Source of the DNA: Gordonia sp. PP30
GTDB lineage: Bacteria > Actinomycetota > Actinomycetes > Mycobacteriales > Mycobacteriaceae
Assembly (NCBI RefSeq): GCF_023100845.1
Contig: NZ_CP095864.1
Span: forward strand, 1,364,001-1,428,000
Direction: 5' to 3'
DNA: 64,000 nucleotides
Made by a program: the position numbers and the translations under genes. This document shows, in pieces, positions 18,209-25,772 of this stretch (the first letter of the stretch is position 1; the number at the start of each line of letters is the position of its first letter). A model generated the notes under the pieces. It did not search any database and was not told the DNA's origin. It worked only from the letters and a program-made list of their open reading frames with translations.

Positions 18209-19951
18209 GTGTCCAACGAGCATCGCGAGGAACGACCGGCAGACCTGGGACCCGCACAGCGGGCGCAGGCGTGGCAGCGGCTGACCGACGAGGAGTTCGA
18301 TCTCGTCGTGATCGGCGGCGGCGTGGTCGGCGTCGGCACCGCGCTCGACGCGGCGACGCGCGGACTGCGCGTGGCCCTCGTCGAGGCCCGCGACATCGCC
18401 TCCGGAACGTCGAGCCGGTCGTCCAAGATGTTCCACGGCGGCCTGCGCTACCTGGAGCAGCTGGAGTTCGGTCTGGTCCGGGAGGCGCTGCGCGAACGCG
18501 AGCTCTCGCTCAGCCTGCTGGCCCCGCATCTGGTGAAGCCGCTGCCCTTCCTCTTCCCGATCACCAAGCGTTTCTGGGAACGGCCCTACATCGCCGCGGG
18601 CCTGTTCCTGTACGACCGGATGGGCGGCGCCAAGTCGGTCCCCGGCCAGAAGCACGTCTCCCGGTCCGGCGCGCACCGCATCGCGCCCAGTCTGCGGCGC
18701 GGCGCCCTGGTCGGCGGCATCCGCTACTACGACACGGTGGTCGACGACGCCCGGCACAGCCTCACCCTGGCCCGGACGGCCGCGCACTACGGCGCCGTGG
18801 TCCGCACCTCGACCCAGGCCGTCGGCTTCCTTACCGAGGGCGACCGCGTCACCGGCGTCAAGCTCCGGGACAGCGAGACCGGGGAGACCACGCAGGTTCG
18901 CGCGCACTGCGTGGTGAACGCGGCCGGTGTCTGGACCGACGAGGTGCAGAAACTGTCCGGCCAGCGCGGTCACTTCCGGGTGCGGGCCTCCAAGGGCGTG
19001 CACATCGTGGTGCCGCGCGATCGCATCGTCAGCGAGACCGCGATCATCCTGCGCACCGCGAACTCGGTGTTGTTCGTGATCCCGTGGGAGACCCACTGGA
19101 TCATCGGCACCACCGACACCGATTGGAACCTGGACCTCGCGCACCCGGCGGCGACCCGCGCCGACATCGACTATCTCCTTCAGCGGGTCAACGCCGAACT
19201 GGTGACCGAGCTGACCCACGACGACATCGAGGGCGTGTACGCGGGCCTGCGGCCGCTGCTGGCCGGGGAGGACGAATCGACCTCGGCCCTCTCCCGTGAG
19301 CACGCCGTCGCCGCGGTCGCGCCCGGGCTGATCTCCATCGCCGGCGGCAAATACACCACCTACCGCGTGATGGGTGCCGACGCCGTCGACGCGGCCGCCG
19401 AGTACATCCCGGACCGGGTCGGCAAGTCGGTCACCGAGCGGGTGCCGCTGATGGGCGCCGACGGCTACTTCGCGCTGGTCAACCAGTGTGAGCACCTCGG
19501 CGAGCACTACGGCCTGCACCCGTACCGGGTCCGCCGCCTGCTCAACCGCTACGGCTCGATGCTCGACGACGTGCTCGCGCTCGCCGCCGACGACCCGTCG
19601 CTGCTGCAGCCGATCGACGCCGCGCCGCAGTATCTGCGCGTCGAGGTGGTGTACGCCGCGCGCTTCGAGGCCGCGCTGCACCTGGAAGACGTGCTGGCCC
19701 GCCGGACCCGGATCGCCATCGAGTACGCGCATCGCGGTGCCGACTGCGCCCGGGAGGTGGCCGGGCTCATCGCCCCGATCCTCGGGTGGAGCGAGGAGAA
19801 GCGGGAGTGGGAGATCGAGAACTACTGCGCGCGGGTGGAGGCGGAGATCGCCTCGCAGCGCCAGCCGGACGACGAGTCGGCGGACGCCCTGCGGGTGGCG
19901 GCGCCGGAGGCGCGCCGGGAGATCCTCGAACCGGTGCCGGTGCCGGAGTAG
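18209..19951 (+). CDS. glpD: Glycerol-3-phosphate dehydrogenase, FAD-dependent
   Basis: A 580-residue membrane-associated flavoprotein oxidising glycerol-3-phosphate to dihydroxyacetone phosphate and feeding electrons to quinone. The FAD fold [19 protein letters not shown] is near residue 34, followed by [20 protein letters not shown], the active-site VHIVVPRDR and the GGKYTTYR C-domain entry. The GTG start at 18209 lacks an obvious strong Shine-Dalgarno. It pairs with the divergent glpK. Position beyond lpdA is shared with glpD2 (Rv3302c), but here about 7.6 kb of extra genes separate lpdA and glpD. Confidence 0.96.
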   Translation: MSNEHREERPADLGPAQRAQAWQRLTDEEFDLVVIGGGVVGVGTALDAATRGLRVALVEARDIASGTSSRSSKMFHGGLRYLEQLEFGLVREALRERELSLSLLAPHLVKPLPFLFPITKRFWERPYIAAGLFLYDRMGGAKSVPGQKHVSRSGAHRIAPSLRRGALVGGIRYYDTVVDDARHSLTLARTAAHYGAVVRTSTQAVGFLTEGDRVTGVKLRDSETGETTQVRAHCVVNAAGVWTDEVQKLSGQRGHFRVRASKGVHIVVPRDRIVSETAIILRTANSVLFVIPWETHWIIGTTDTDWNLDLAHPAATRADIDYLLQRVNAELVTELTHDDIEGVYAGLRPLLAGEDESTSALSREHAVAAVAPGLISIAGGKYTTYRVMGADAVDAAAEYIPDRVGKSVTERVPLMGADGYFALVNQCEHLGEHYGLHPYRVRRLLNRYGSMLDDVLALAADDPSLLQPIDAAPQYLRVEVVYAARFEAALHLEDVLARRTRIAIEYAHRGADCAREVAGLIAPILGWSEEKREWEIENYCARVEAEIASQRQPDDESADALRVAAPEARREILEPVPVPE

Positions 19952-20036
19952 GCCCTAGGGCTCTTGTCCGCGCGACGGCTGCGCGACCAGGATTATCCGC
20001 ATAGGGTTCTATTGACGAATCGGCGGAAGAGGAGCC

Positions 20037-20453
20037 ATGGAAGCGATCACCGCGCTGGATGCGGATCAGTGCTGGAATCTGTTGAGCGAGAGCGTGTTCG
20101 GGCGATTGGCGTTGAGCGTCGACGGTGAGCCGGAGATCTTCCCGGTCAACGCGTACGCCCATGACGGCAAGATCCTCTTCCGCACCGGTGAGGGCACCAA
20201 GCTGTCCGAGATCGCGGTGAACGGACGCGTGGCCTTCGAGACCGACGGCTTCACCAGCAAGATCGGCTGGAGCGTCGTCGCCAAGGGCACCGCGCGGATC
20301 CTGACCGGCACCAAGGAGATCCAGGAGGCCGACCAGCTGCCGCTGAAGCCCTGGGTGCCGACCCTCAAGATGAACTACGTCGAGATCGACGTCGCCGAGA
20401 TCACCGGGCGTCGTTTCAAGTTCGGCCCGGAGCCCGACCGCTACCCGGTGTAG
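20037..20453 (+). CDS. Pyridoxamine 5'-phosphate oxidase-fold flavin-binding protein
   Basis: A 138-residue split-barrel protein: CWNLLSESVFGRLALSVDGEPEIFPVNAY, then GKILFRTGEGTKL, then VAFETDGF. This is the family of small FMN- or F420-binding proteins (Pyridox_ox_2 type) widespread in actinobacteria, some of which reduce nitro or haem-like compounds. The cofactor is not determinable. GAAGAGGAG precedes the ATG. A decayed copy of its last ~40 codons lies at 21127-21260, beyond the truncated lipase. Confidence 0.85.
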   Translation: MEAITALDADQCWNLLSESVFGRLALSVDGEPEIFPVNAYAHDGKILFRTGEGTKLSEIAVNGRVAFETDGFTSKIGWSVVAKGTARILTGTKEIQEADQLPLKPWVPTLKMNYVEIDVAEITGRRFKFGPEPDRYPV

Positions 20454-20468
20454 CGCACGGCCGCTCGC

Positions 20469-21032
20469 TCAGCGGTAGTACTTCTCGAACTGTGCGGGCA
20501 TGACGGTGCCGGGCGGCAGCGGGATACCCGAGGGCGCGCGGACCGGCCGGACCTTGATCGCCGGCGCGGAGGGCGTCATGCAGCTCATCCGCGGGGTTCC
20601 GGTCCGCAACAGCGAATCGATCAGCGCCCACATCGACGGGGCGACGTTCAGCGTCGTGTGGACGATCGGGTCGTTCGGGCACAGATCCTGGGTCACAATG
20701 TTGCGATAGTCGCCGAGGCCGGTCATCAGGTTGATCCAGAACGGCGCGGCTTCCTCTTCGCGCAGCGTCGTCACGTTGTAGTAGGTGATACCGGGCAACG
20801 CCTGCGTCGGAGTGTTCAGCGCGGTGATGTCCGCGCCGCCCATCGCCTGTTCCAGGCAGGCCGGAGTGGGGTTCATCCCGCGGTACCGCGGCGGCAGGTA
20901 CTGCATCCGGTCCGCGGGCGGGCACTTTCCCTGGCGCAGCCAGTACGACTGGTACGGGGAACCGAGGACCATCCCGGACAGGATGACGGCCTTGCGGACG
21001 AGGCGCGCGCCGCCGTAGTCCTTGAACCACAT
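20469..21032 (-). pseudogene. Lipase C-terminal half, N-terminally truncated
   Basis: A 187-residue open frame from the ATG at 21032. It reads like the second half of a secreted alpha/beta-hydrolase lipase: a KDYGGARLVRKAVILSG strand, then PACLEQAMGGADITALN (the Cys-Gln-gap-LN pattern of class 2 lipases), an ITYYNVTTLREEE strand end, and a VHTTL histidine. The GxSxG nucleophile half and a signal peptide are missing. An in-frame stop lies 13-15 bases upstream of the ATG (21045-21047), so the missing half is not there. Five cysteines remain, as expected for an exported protein. It is probably a relic, though a rearranged functional ORF cannot be excluded. Confidence 0.6.
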
Positions 21033-21033
21033 T

Positions 21034-21049
21034 CTTAGGTGACCCTAAG
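21034..21049. promoter_or_regulatory. Inverted repeat resembling half of an iron box
   Basis: CTTAGG and CCTAAG form a perfect 6+4+6 repeat directly upstream of the truncated lipase start. From 21035 it matches about 12 of 19 positions of the DtxR/IdeR consensus as I recall it. It could equally be chance or a rearrangement scar. Confidence 0.35.
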
Positions 21050-21126
21050 GTGGCGACTCGGCGGTCGCCGTTCACGCCGGGCCGGACAGGTCGGGATCAC
21101 CGGGTCGCTTGCACGGTCGTCGTTCC

Positions 21127-21260
21127 CACTGCCGCTGCAGCGTTGGGTGCCGACGCGCACGATGAACCACGTCGAGATCGCCGTCGCATGGTCTTCGGCC
21201 CCCCCGATCGCCGGGCGCCGTCTCACGATCGGCCCGGCGCCCGACCGCCACCCTGTCTAG
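21127..21260 (+). pseudogene. Decayed duplicate of the 3' end of the oxidase-fold gene at 20037-20453
   Basis: Bases 21127-21260 align with 20334-20453, the last ~40 codons of the intact gene, ending in the same position with a TAG stop. The encoded tail keeps PLQRWVPTRTMNHVEI and IGPAPDRHPV against PLKPWVPTLKMNYVEI and FGPEPDRYPV in the intact gene. There is a small insertion of about 13 bp in the middle, in a run of C. No upstream part of the gene precedes it. Confidence 0.75.
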
Positions 21261-21276
21261 ACCGTCGGGGGTGACC

Positions 21277-23124
21277 TCAGCCTGCGATCCCGTAGGTGCG
21301 GAGCTTGCGGTAGAGGCTCGAACGGGCCATTCCCAACTGTTCGGCCGCGGCCGATCGGTTGCCGTCATTGGTGCGCAGCGCAGAGACGATCAGATCCCGT
21401 TCTGCGGATTCGACCGGGGTGAGCATTCGCTGGGAAAACGTTTGGCAATAGCCGGGGAGGTCGCCGGCTTGGATCTCGCCGACCGGTCGTCGGCGTAGTG
21501 CGTGAACGAGTGCCTCGCGTAGCTGCGATACGTTCCGTGGCCACGAGTACCGGATGATGACGCGATGCGCCTCCGGGCTGATTCGGACCCTTCGGTCGGG
21601 GGCCAGCAAACGCAGTAGTGCCGCCGTCACATCGTCGACATCGTCGGTTCGGAAACGCAGTGGCGGGACGCTCACCGATTTGTCGAAGTGGCCGAGGATC
21701 TGCTTGAAGGGGAGGTCGGAGTCAAGGGCTGAATCTGACAGCGTGGCGATACACCAGACGGGCTGCTCCAGCTCACGGAGCGTGGTCAGGAACTTCTCGG
21801 CCTCTTCGGCGGCGTCGGTGGTGCACTGATCGATGTTGCGCAAGATGTACAGCGTCGGCGTGGTATCGGCACTGACAAGTTTCTCGATGACCGTCGGATC
21901 GTTCTGAGCGCTGAACTGTTCGGCATCCACGCTGATGCTCCGGGCATCGTCGAAAAGACCGTGGAACAGTTCGGTGACCAAGGTGAACTTGCCGGTGCCG
22001 GTTTCGCCGACGACTATCGTCGGGGTTCGTTCGATGAGCGCGGTGCGGAGTTCTCGGCAGACGCTCTGCCAGGCGGGTGACCGGCCGGAGATTGTTCGTT
22101 CGCGCGGACGTGCGAGGTCGTCGATGAGCGAGGATGTCGTCTTTGTGGCCAGCCCGATTTCGGGCAGATGGTGGTCGGCGATCTCCGCCCCCGGCCCGCG
22201 CCGGCCGCCACCCGCGATTTCTGCTGTCACCACGATTCCGGCGACATCGAGACCGGTCATGATCCGAGTTCCCGTGATGTGCACCTGCCGACCGTCGTCG
22301 AGTGGAACAGTGTCGTGGATCCGATCTTTGTGAAGCATCAGGAACGCGGCATGCTCCCGCAGCGCCTGTTGCTGGCCTGCGTCGAACCATGCCTGTGCGA
22401 CGTCGTTGGCCATGAAGATGGAGCCGCCGAAGGCGAACACGGCGTTCTTGGTGGTGCGGGCGGACTCCCGCAGGTAGGTGGCGAAGATCGCCTGCTGTGC
22501 CTGGCTGCGATCGAGCAACAGGTTCTGGGCGATGTCCTTCGCCGCGCTCTTGACGAGCGCGTGCATGATCGGGCTCCAGCTATGGCTGAGCGTCGAGATG
22601 TCGAGAACGCCCTCGATACGTCGGGTGACGGGATCGATGATGGGCGCACCGGTGCAGGCGAAGGGCTGGAGGTACTCGGTGAAGTGCTCGGGCCCGACGA
22701 CGCTCACCGGCTGTCCTGCTTCCAGGACCGTGCCTACGCCGTTGGTGCCCATCGTCGATTCGGCATAGGTGTATCCGGGGGCGAAATCGACGCGTTCAAG
22801 GAGCCGTCCGACGGCGGGGGAGGCGTCGATCCGTTGCACCACACGAGCGTGGCTGTCGGTCAGTGCGACCACCAGCGGCATGTCAATGGTGTCGCTGGTG
22901 AGTTGATTGAGAACCGGCCGTGCGCAGCGGACTAGGAGCGAACCGGTATCGATGTCGTCGGTGAATGTGCTGTGCGCCGCCGAGACGTCGACGCCGGCGG
23001 CGTGGCTGCGTTCCCATGACGCGACGACGACATCACCGACACCGGCTGCTCCCTGAGGGCCCGATTCGAGGAAATCGGCCCTCGCGGCCGCTACCCGAAG
23101 CAGTCGGTTATCGGTATTCGGCAT
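21277..23124 (-). CDS. AcoR/MimR-like GAF-AAA+-Fis activator of the ketone carboxylase operon
   Basis: A 615-residue regulator. It has a GAF-like sensor (~85-215), an AAA+ domain with Walker A GETGTGK at residues ~383-389, and a C-terminal Fis-type helix-turn-helix (NRSAAAEQLGMARSSLYRKL). The AAA+ part is eroded. No GAFTGA sigma-54 contact loop is visible, and the usual Walker B LFLDE is replaced by LYILRNID. This is expected in actinobacteria, which lack sigma-54, and resembles regulators of ketone and alkane oxidation genes in this group. The start is the ATG at 23124, with GGAGGG 6 nt upstream. It is divergent from the carboxylase operon and presumably senses the ketone or an inducer. Confidence 0.88.
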   Translation of the reverse strand: MPNTDNRLLRVAAARADFLESGPQGAAGVGDVVVASWERSHAAGVDVSAAHSTFTDDIDTGSLLVRCARPVLNQLTSDTIDMPLVVALTDSHARVVQRIDASPAVGRLLERVDFAPGYTYAESTMGTNGVGTVLEAGQPVSVVGPEHFTEYLQPFACTGAPIIDPVTRRIEGVLDISTLSHSWSPIMHALVKSAAKDIAQNLLLDRSQAQQAIFATYLRESARTTKNAVFAFGGSIFMANDVAQAWFDAGQQQALREHAAFLMLHKDRIHDTVPLDDGRQVHITGTRIMTGLDVAGIVVTAEIAGGGRRGPGAEIADHHLPEIGLATKTTSSLIDDLARPRERTISGRSPAWQSVCRELRTALIERTPTIVVGETGTGKFTLVTELFHGLFDDARSISVDAEQFSAQNDPTVIEKLVSADTTPTLYILRNIDQCTTDAAEEAEKFLTTLRELEQPVWCIATLSDSALDSDLPFKQILGHFDKSVSVPPLRFRTDDVDDVTAALLRLLAPDRRVRISPEAHRVIIRYSWPRNVSQLREALVHALRRRPVGEIQAGDLPGYCQTFSQRMLTPVESAERDLIVSALRTNDGNRSAAAEQLGMARSSLYRKLRTYGIAG

Positions 23125-23233
23125 GTCTGCCCTCCGTATGTCTCCGGATGGATGGCCGGTCGGCGCCCGAGGAGGCGCGCGAATCACATGCACAAGTGTG
23201 AACGAGATCTGCGTCACGGTCCATGTGCCGGAC

Positions 23234-23268
23234 TGTCTCATTGTGAGACACGCATGCCCCATGAGACA
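23234..23268. promoter_or_regulatory. Operator of three TGAGACA half-sites in the regulator/carboxylase intergenic region
   Basis: TGTCTCA-TTG-TGAGACA is a perfect 7+3+7 palindrome at 23234-23250. A third half-site TGAGACA lies at 23262-23268, and a partial one (GTCTCAT) near 23324-23330. All sit between the divergent regulator and the first carboxylase gene, the expected place for binding of a Fis-HTH activator. Confidence 0.7.
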
Positions 23269-23342
23269 ACCACCACTCTTAGAGGGCGGATGTGGCGGAG
23301 GCCACGTCCACAACGCCCCGACAGTCTCATGAACGGACCGGC

Positions 23343-25250
23343 ATGGAAACTCTTATCAACATCGACAACGGTGGAACGCTCACCGACATCTGCGTGTGGG
23401 ACGGCACCGAGCTCAGCTTCACCAAGACTCTGACGACCCCCCACGACCTGTCTGAGTGCCTCTTCACCGGAATCGAGAAGGCCTCGGCGAAGCTCTACGG
23501 AGACGCCGACCTGACTCGGCTGCTGCACCAAGCACAGCACATCCGGTACTCCACCACCCAGGGAACCAACGCACTGGTGGAGCGCAAGGGCCCGATGATC
23601 GGCGTCGTCACCACCATTGACGGCCTGGCCGAGGACATGGTCTCCAGCAGCGACGAGGAGAAGCTCCGGGACGGCCTGATCGGCGAGCGCCTTCTGTTCG
23701 TCGATCCGGACGCGGACGATCTCGAGTTCGAGGTTGTGCAACTGGTCAACCGGCTCACCACGCTGGGTGCCGCGCGTGTGGTGATCGCCGGCGCCGATGC
23801 GGAGGAGGAGCGGAAGCTGCGCAATATCCTGCTGCGCGGGTTCCCGCGGCATCTGCTCGGTTCGGTCCCGCTGATCTACAGCTGGGACCTCTCCGGCGAT
23901 CGGAACGCTGCACGTCGTACCTGGTCGTGCGTTATCAACGCCTTCTTGCACCCGACAATGGAGCGGTTCCTCTACGGAGCCGAGCGGCGACTGAAAGAGC
24001 ACAAGGTCGCCAATCCGCTGCTGGTCTACCGAAATGACGGCGCGTCCTCGCGGGTCGCCAAGTCGGTGGCGCTCAAGACCTACTCCTCCGGCCCGCGTGG
24101 CGGACTGGAAGGAACCGCCGCCCTCGCCGAGGTGTACGGCATCCGGCACGCACTCATGATGGACATCGGCGGCACCACCACCGATGTCGGAGTGGTCGGT
24201 GACCGCGAGGTAGTGGTGCGTGAACACGGTGCGATCGAAGGCGTCGACATCTCTTACGGCATGAGTGACGTCACGTCGACCGGCGTGGGGGGCTCGTCCG
24301 TGATCAAGGTCGTGGACGGACAGATCACCGTCGGCCCACAGTCAGTCGGCGCGGCGCCCGGTCCGGCCTGCTTCGGTTTCGGCGGCAAACAGGCCACCAT
24401 CACCGATGTCAACCTGTTGCTCGGCGTGCTCGACCCCGACACCTATCTGGATGGAACGTTCACACTCGATCCGGAACGGTCGCGGGCGGTCATCAACGAG
24501 ACGGTCGCCGAGCCGCTCGGAATCAGCCTCGACGAGGCCTTGGTGCAGATGGAGAACGCCTATTTCACGGCACTGGCCGGCTCCTTCTCCGCTCTGGTCG
24601 AGCCCGATACGACGCTGCTCGCCTTCGGTGGCGCCGGCCCGATGAGCGCGGCAGGGGCCGCCCGGCTTGCGGGCGTTAAGAATGTGTTGATTCCGCGCAC
24701 CGCGGCGGTCTTCTCCGCGTTCGGTATCGCGTTCTCCGATATCGGCAAGACCTACCAGGTGATCCTGCCCGAGACGACGCGTCAAGCGGCGGAGGAAGCG
24801 TACGAGGGCCTCACCGCGCGCGCCAGCCGGGACATGTTCCAAGAGGGCTACACCTTCGCCGACTGCCAGGCCGTGTGGCGGCTGGTGCTGGAGAACCTGG
24901 ACGACGGCTCGATCAGCCGGATCCCGTACGCCGTCGGCGACGAGGTCGAGTACCCGGGCAATGCGGTCTCCCTGGAACTCGCGGTTTCCGCGCGTCTGCC
25001 TCATCCCGAGCTCGAGACTGACGCTCCCGTCGCGGCGAGCGCGGCTCAAGCTGCCAACACCCGCATGGTCCGTTCTTCGGCCGACCAGGTCGATGAGGTT
25101 CCAGTACATGTTCTCGACGACCTGCTGCCGGGCCAGGGAGGGTCGGGTCCGGCGATCATCGAGGGCCCGTTCTTCACCGCTCGCGTCTTGCCGGGGTGGT
25201 CCTTCCGGGTGACCGCGGCCGGTGACCTGTACCTGTCCGACGACCTCTGA
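23343..25250 (+). CDS. Ketone carboxylase subunit, HyuA-type (acetophenone carboxylase alpha-like)
   Basis: A 635-residue (~68 kDa) protein of the hydantoinase A/acetone carboxylase beta family. The N-terminal nucleotide loop is IDNGGTLTDICVWDG; a second ATPase segment DIGGTTTDVGVV lies near residue 280, followed by a GVGGSS loop and APGPACFGFGG. Such subunits bind ATP and phosphorylate substrate or bicarbonate in ATP-dependent ketone carboxylation. The IDNGGT variant, instead of DVGGT, and its size fit the ~70 kDa subunit of acetophenone carboxylase. The start is the ATG at 23343, with a weak ribosome binding site. It is the first gene of the operon, and the following genes supply the other subunits. 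The actual ketone is not determinable. Confidence 0.82.
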   Translation: METLINIDNGGTLTDICVWDGTELSFTKTLTTPHDLSECLFTGIEKASAKLYGDADLTRLLHQAQHIRYSTTQGTNALVERKGPMIGVVTTIDGLAEDMVSSSDEEKLRDGLIGERLLFVDPDADDLEFEVVQLVNRLTTLGAARVVIAGADAEEERKLRNILLRGFPRHLLGSVPLIYSWDLSGDRNAARRTWSCVINAFLHPTMERFLYGAERRLKEHKVANPLLVYRNDGASSRVAKSVALKTYSSGPRGGLEGTAALAEVYGIRHALMMDIGGTTTDVGVVGDREVVVREHGAIEGVDISYGMSDVTSTGVGGSSVIKVVDGQITVGPQSVGAAPGPACFGFGGKQATITDVNLLLGVLDPDTYLDGTFTLDPERSRAVINETVAEPLGISLDEALVQMENAYFTALAGSFSALVEPDTTLLAFGGAGPMSAAGAARLAGVKNVLIPRTAAVFSAFGIAFSDIGKTYQVILPETTRQAAEEAYEGLTARASRDMFQEGYTFADCQAVWRLVLENLDDGSISRIPYAVGDEVEYPGNAVSLELAVSARLPHPELETDAPVAASAAQAANTRMVRSSADQVDEVPVHVLDDLLPGQGGSGPAIIEGPFFTARVLPGWSFRVTAAGDLYLSDDL

Positions 25251-25296
25251 TGTCGATCGACCCGAATTCACACATCTTCCTGAAAGGAGGGCCCTC

Positions 25297-25725
25297 ATGC
25301 GAGTGCCCATGACCGAATACCTGCTGATCGATCTCGATACCGAGCGCTGGGTCTGCCGCGTGTGCGCCCAGGACATGGGGTCCGCGCACGGCAACTACAA
25401 GCCCGCGACCCTCGCCTACGACCGCGATCCGCGAGAGATCCATCAGCCGATCATCGATCCGGAACAGTACGAGTACACCTTCAGTCCCGACCCGGGCTAT
25501 TGCCGGATCGTCGAGTACTACTGCCCCGGCTGTGCCACCCAGATCGAGGTCGAGTACCTCCCGCCGGGGCATCCTCCGGCCATCGACATGATCATCGACA
25601 TCCCCGCCTTGCGGGCGCAGTGGGCCGAGCGTGGAGTGGACGCCGAGGAGGCGCACAACTACGGCCCCGGCGAGGACGCACAGAAGTACACCGCCGAGCT
25701 CAAGGCCGCAGGGCACATCCGCTGA
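25297..25725 (+). CDS. Acetone/acetophenone carboxylase gamma subunit
   Basis: A 142-residue (~16 kDa) protein with two CxxC pairs, CRVC (~residue 20) and CPGC (~residue 75). This is the zinc-binding pattern of the small carboxylase subunit, and the YLPPGHPPA motif is also typical of it. It is a structural subunit holding the ATPase and carboxylation subunits together. A near-ideal AAAGGAGG stands 6 nt before the ATG at 25297. The gene sits 46 bp after the first HyuA-type gene and 47 bp before the second. Its size corresponds to the 15-kDa subunit of acetophenone carboxylase. Confidence 0.85.
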   Translation: MRVPMTEYLLIDLDTERWVCRVCAQDMGSAHGNYKPATLAYDRDPREIHQPIIDPEQYEYTFSPDPGYCRIVEYYCPGCATQIEVEYLPPGHPPAIDMIIDIPALRAQWAERGVDAEEAHNYGPGEDAQKYTAELKAAGHIR

Positions 25726-25772
25726 TCCGGGTCCACCGCGATCCATCTTCCCCCCCCCAGGAGTCAAATCCC

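Noticed and set aside
23125..23342. Sigma-54 (-24/-12) promoter in front of the carboxylase operon
   Set aside because: No GG-N10-GC element is evident, and actinobacteria lack sigma-54; the regulator also lacks its contact loop.
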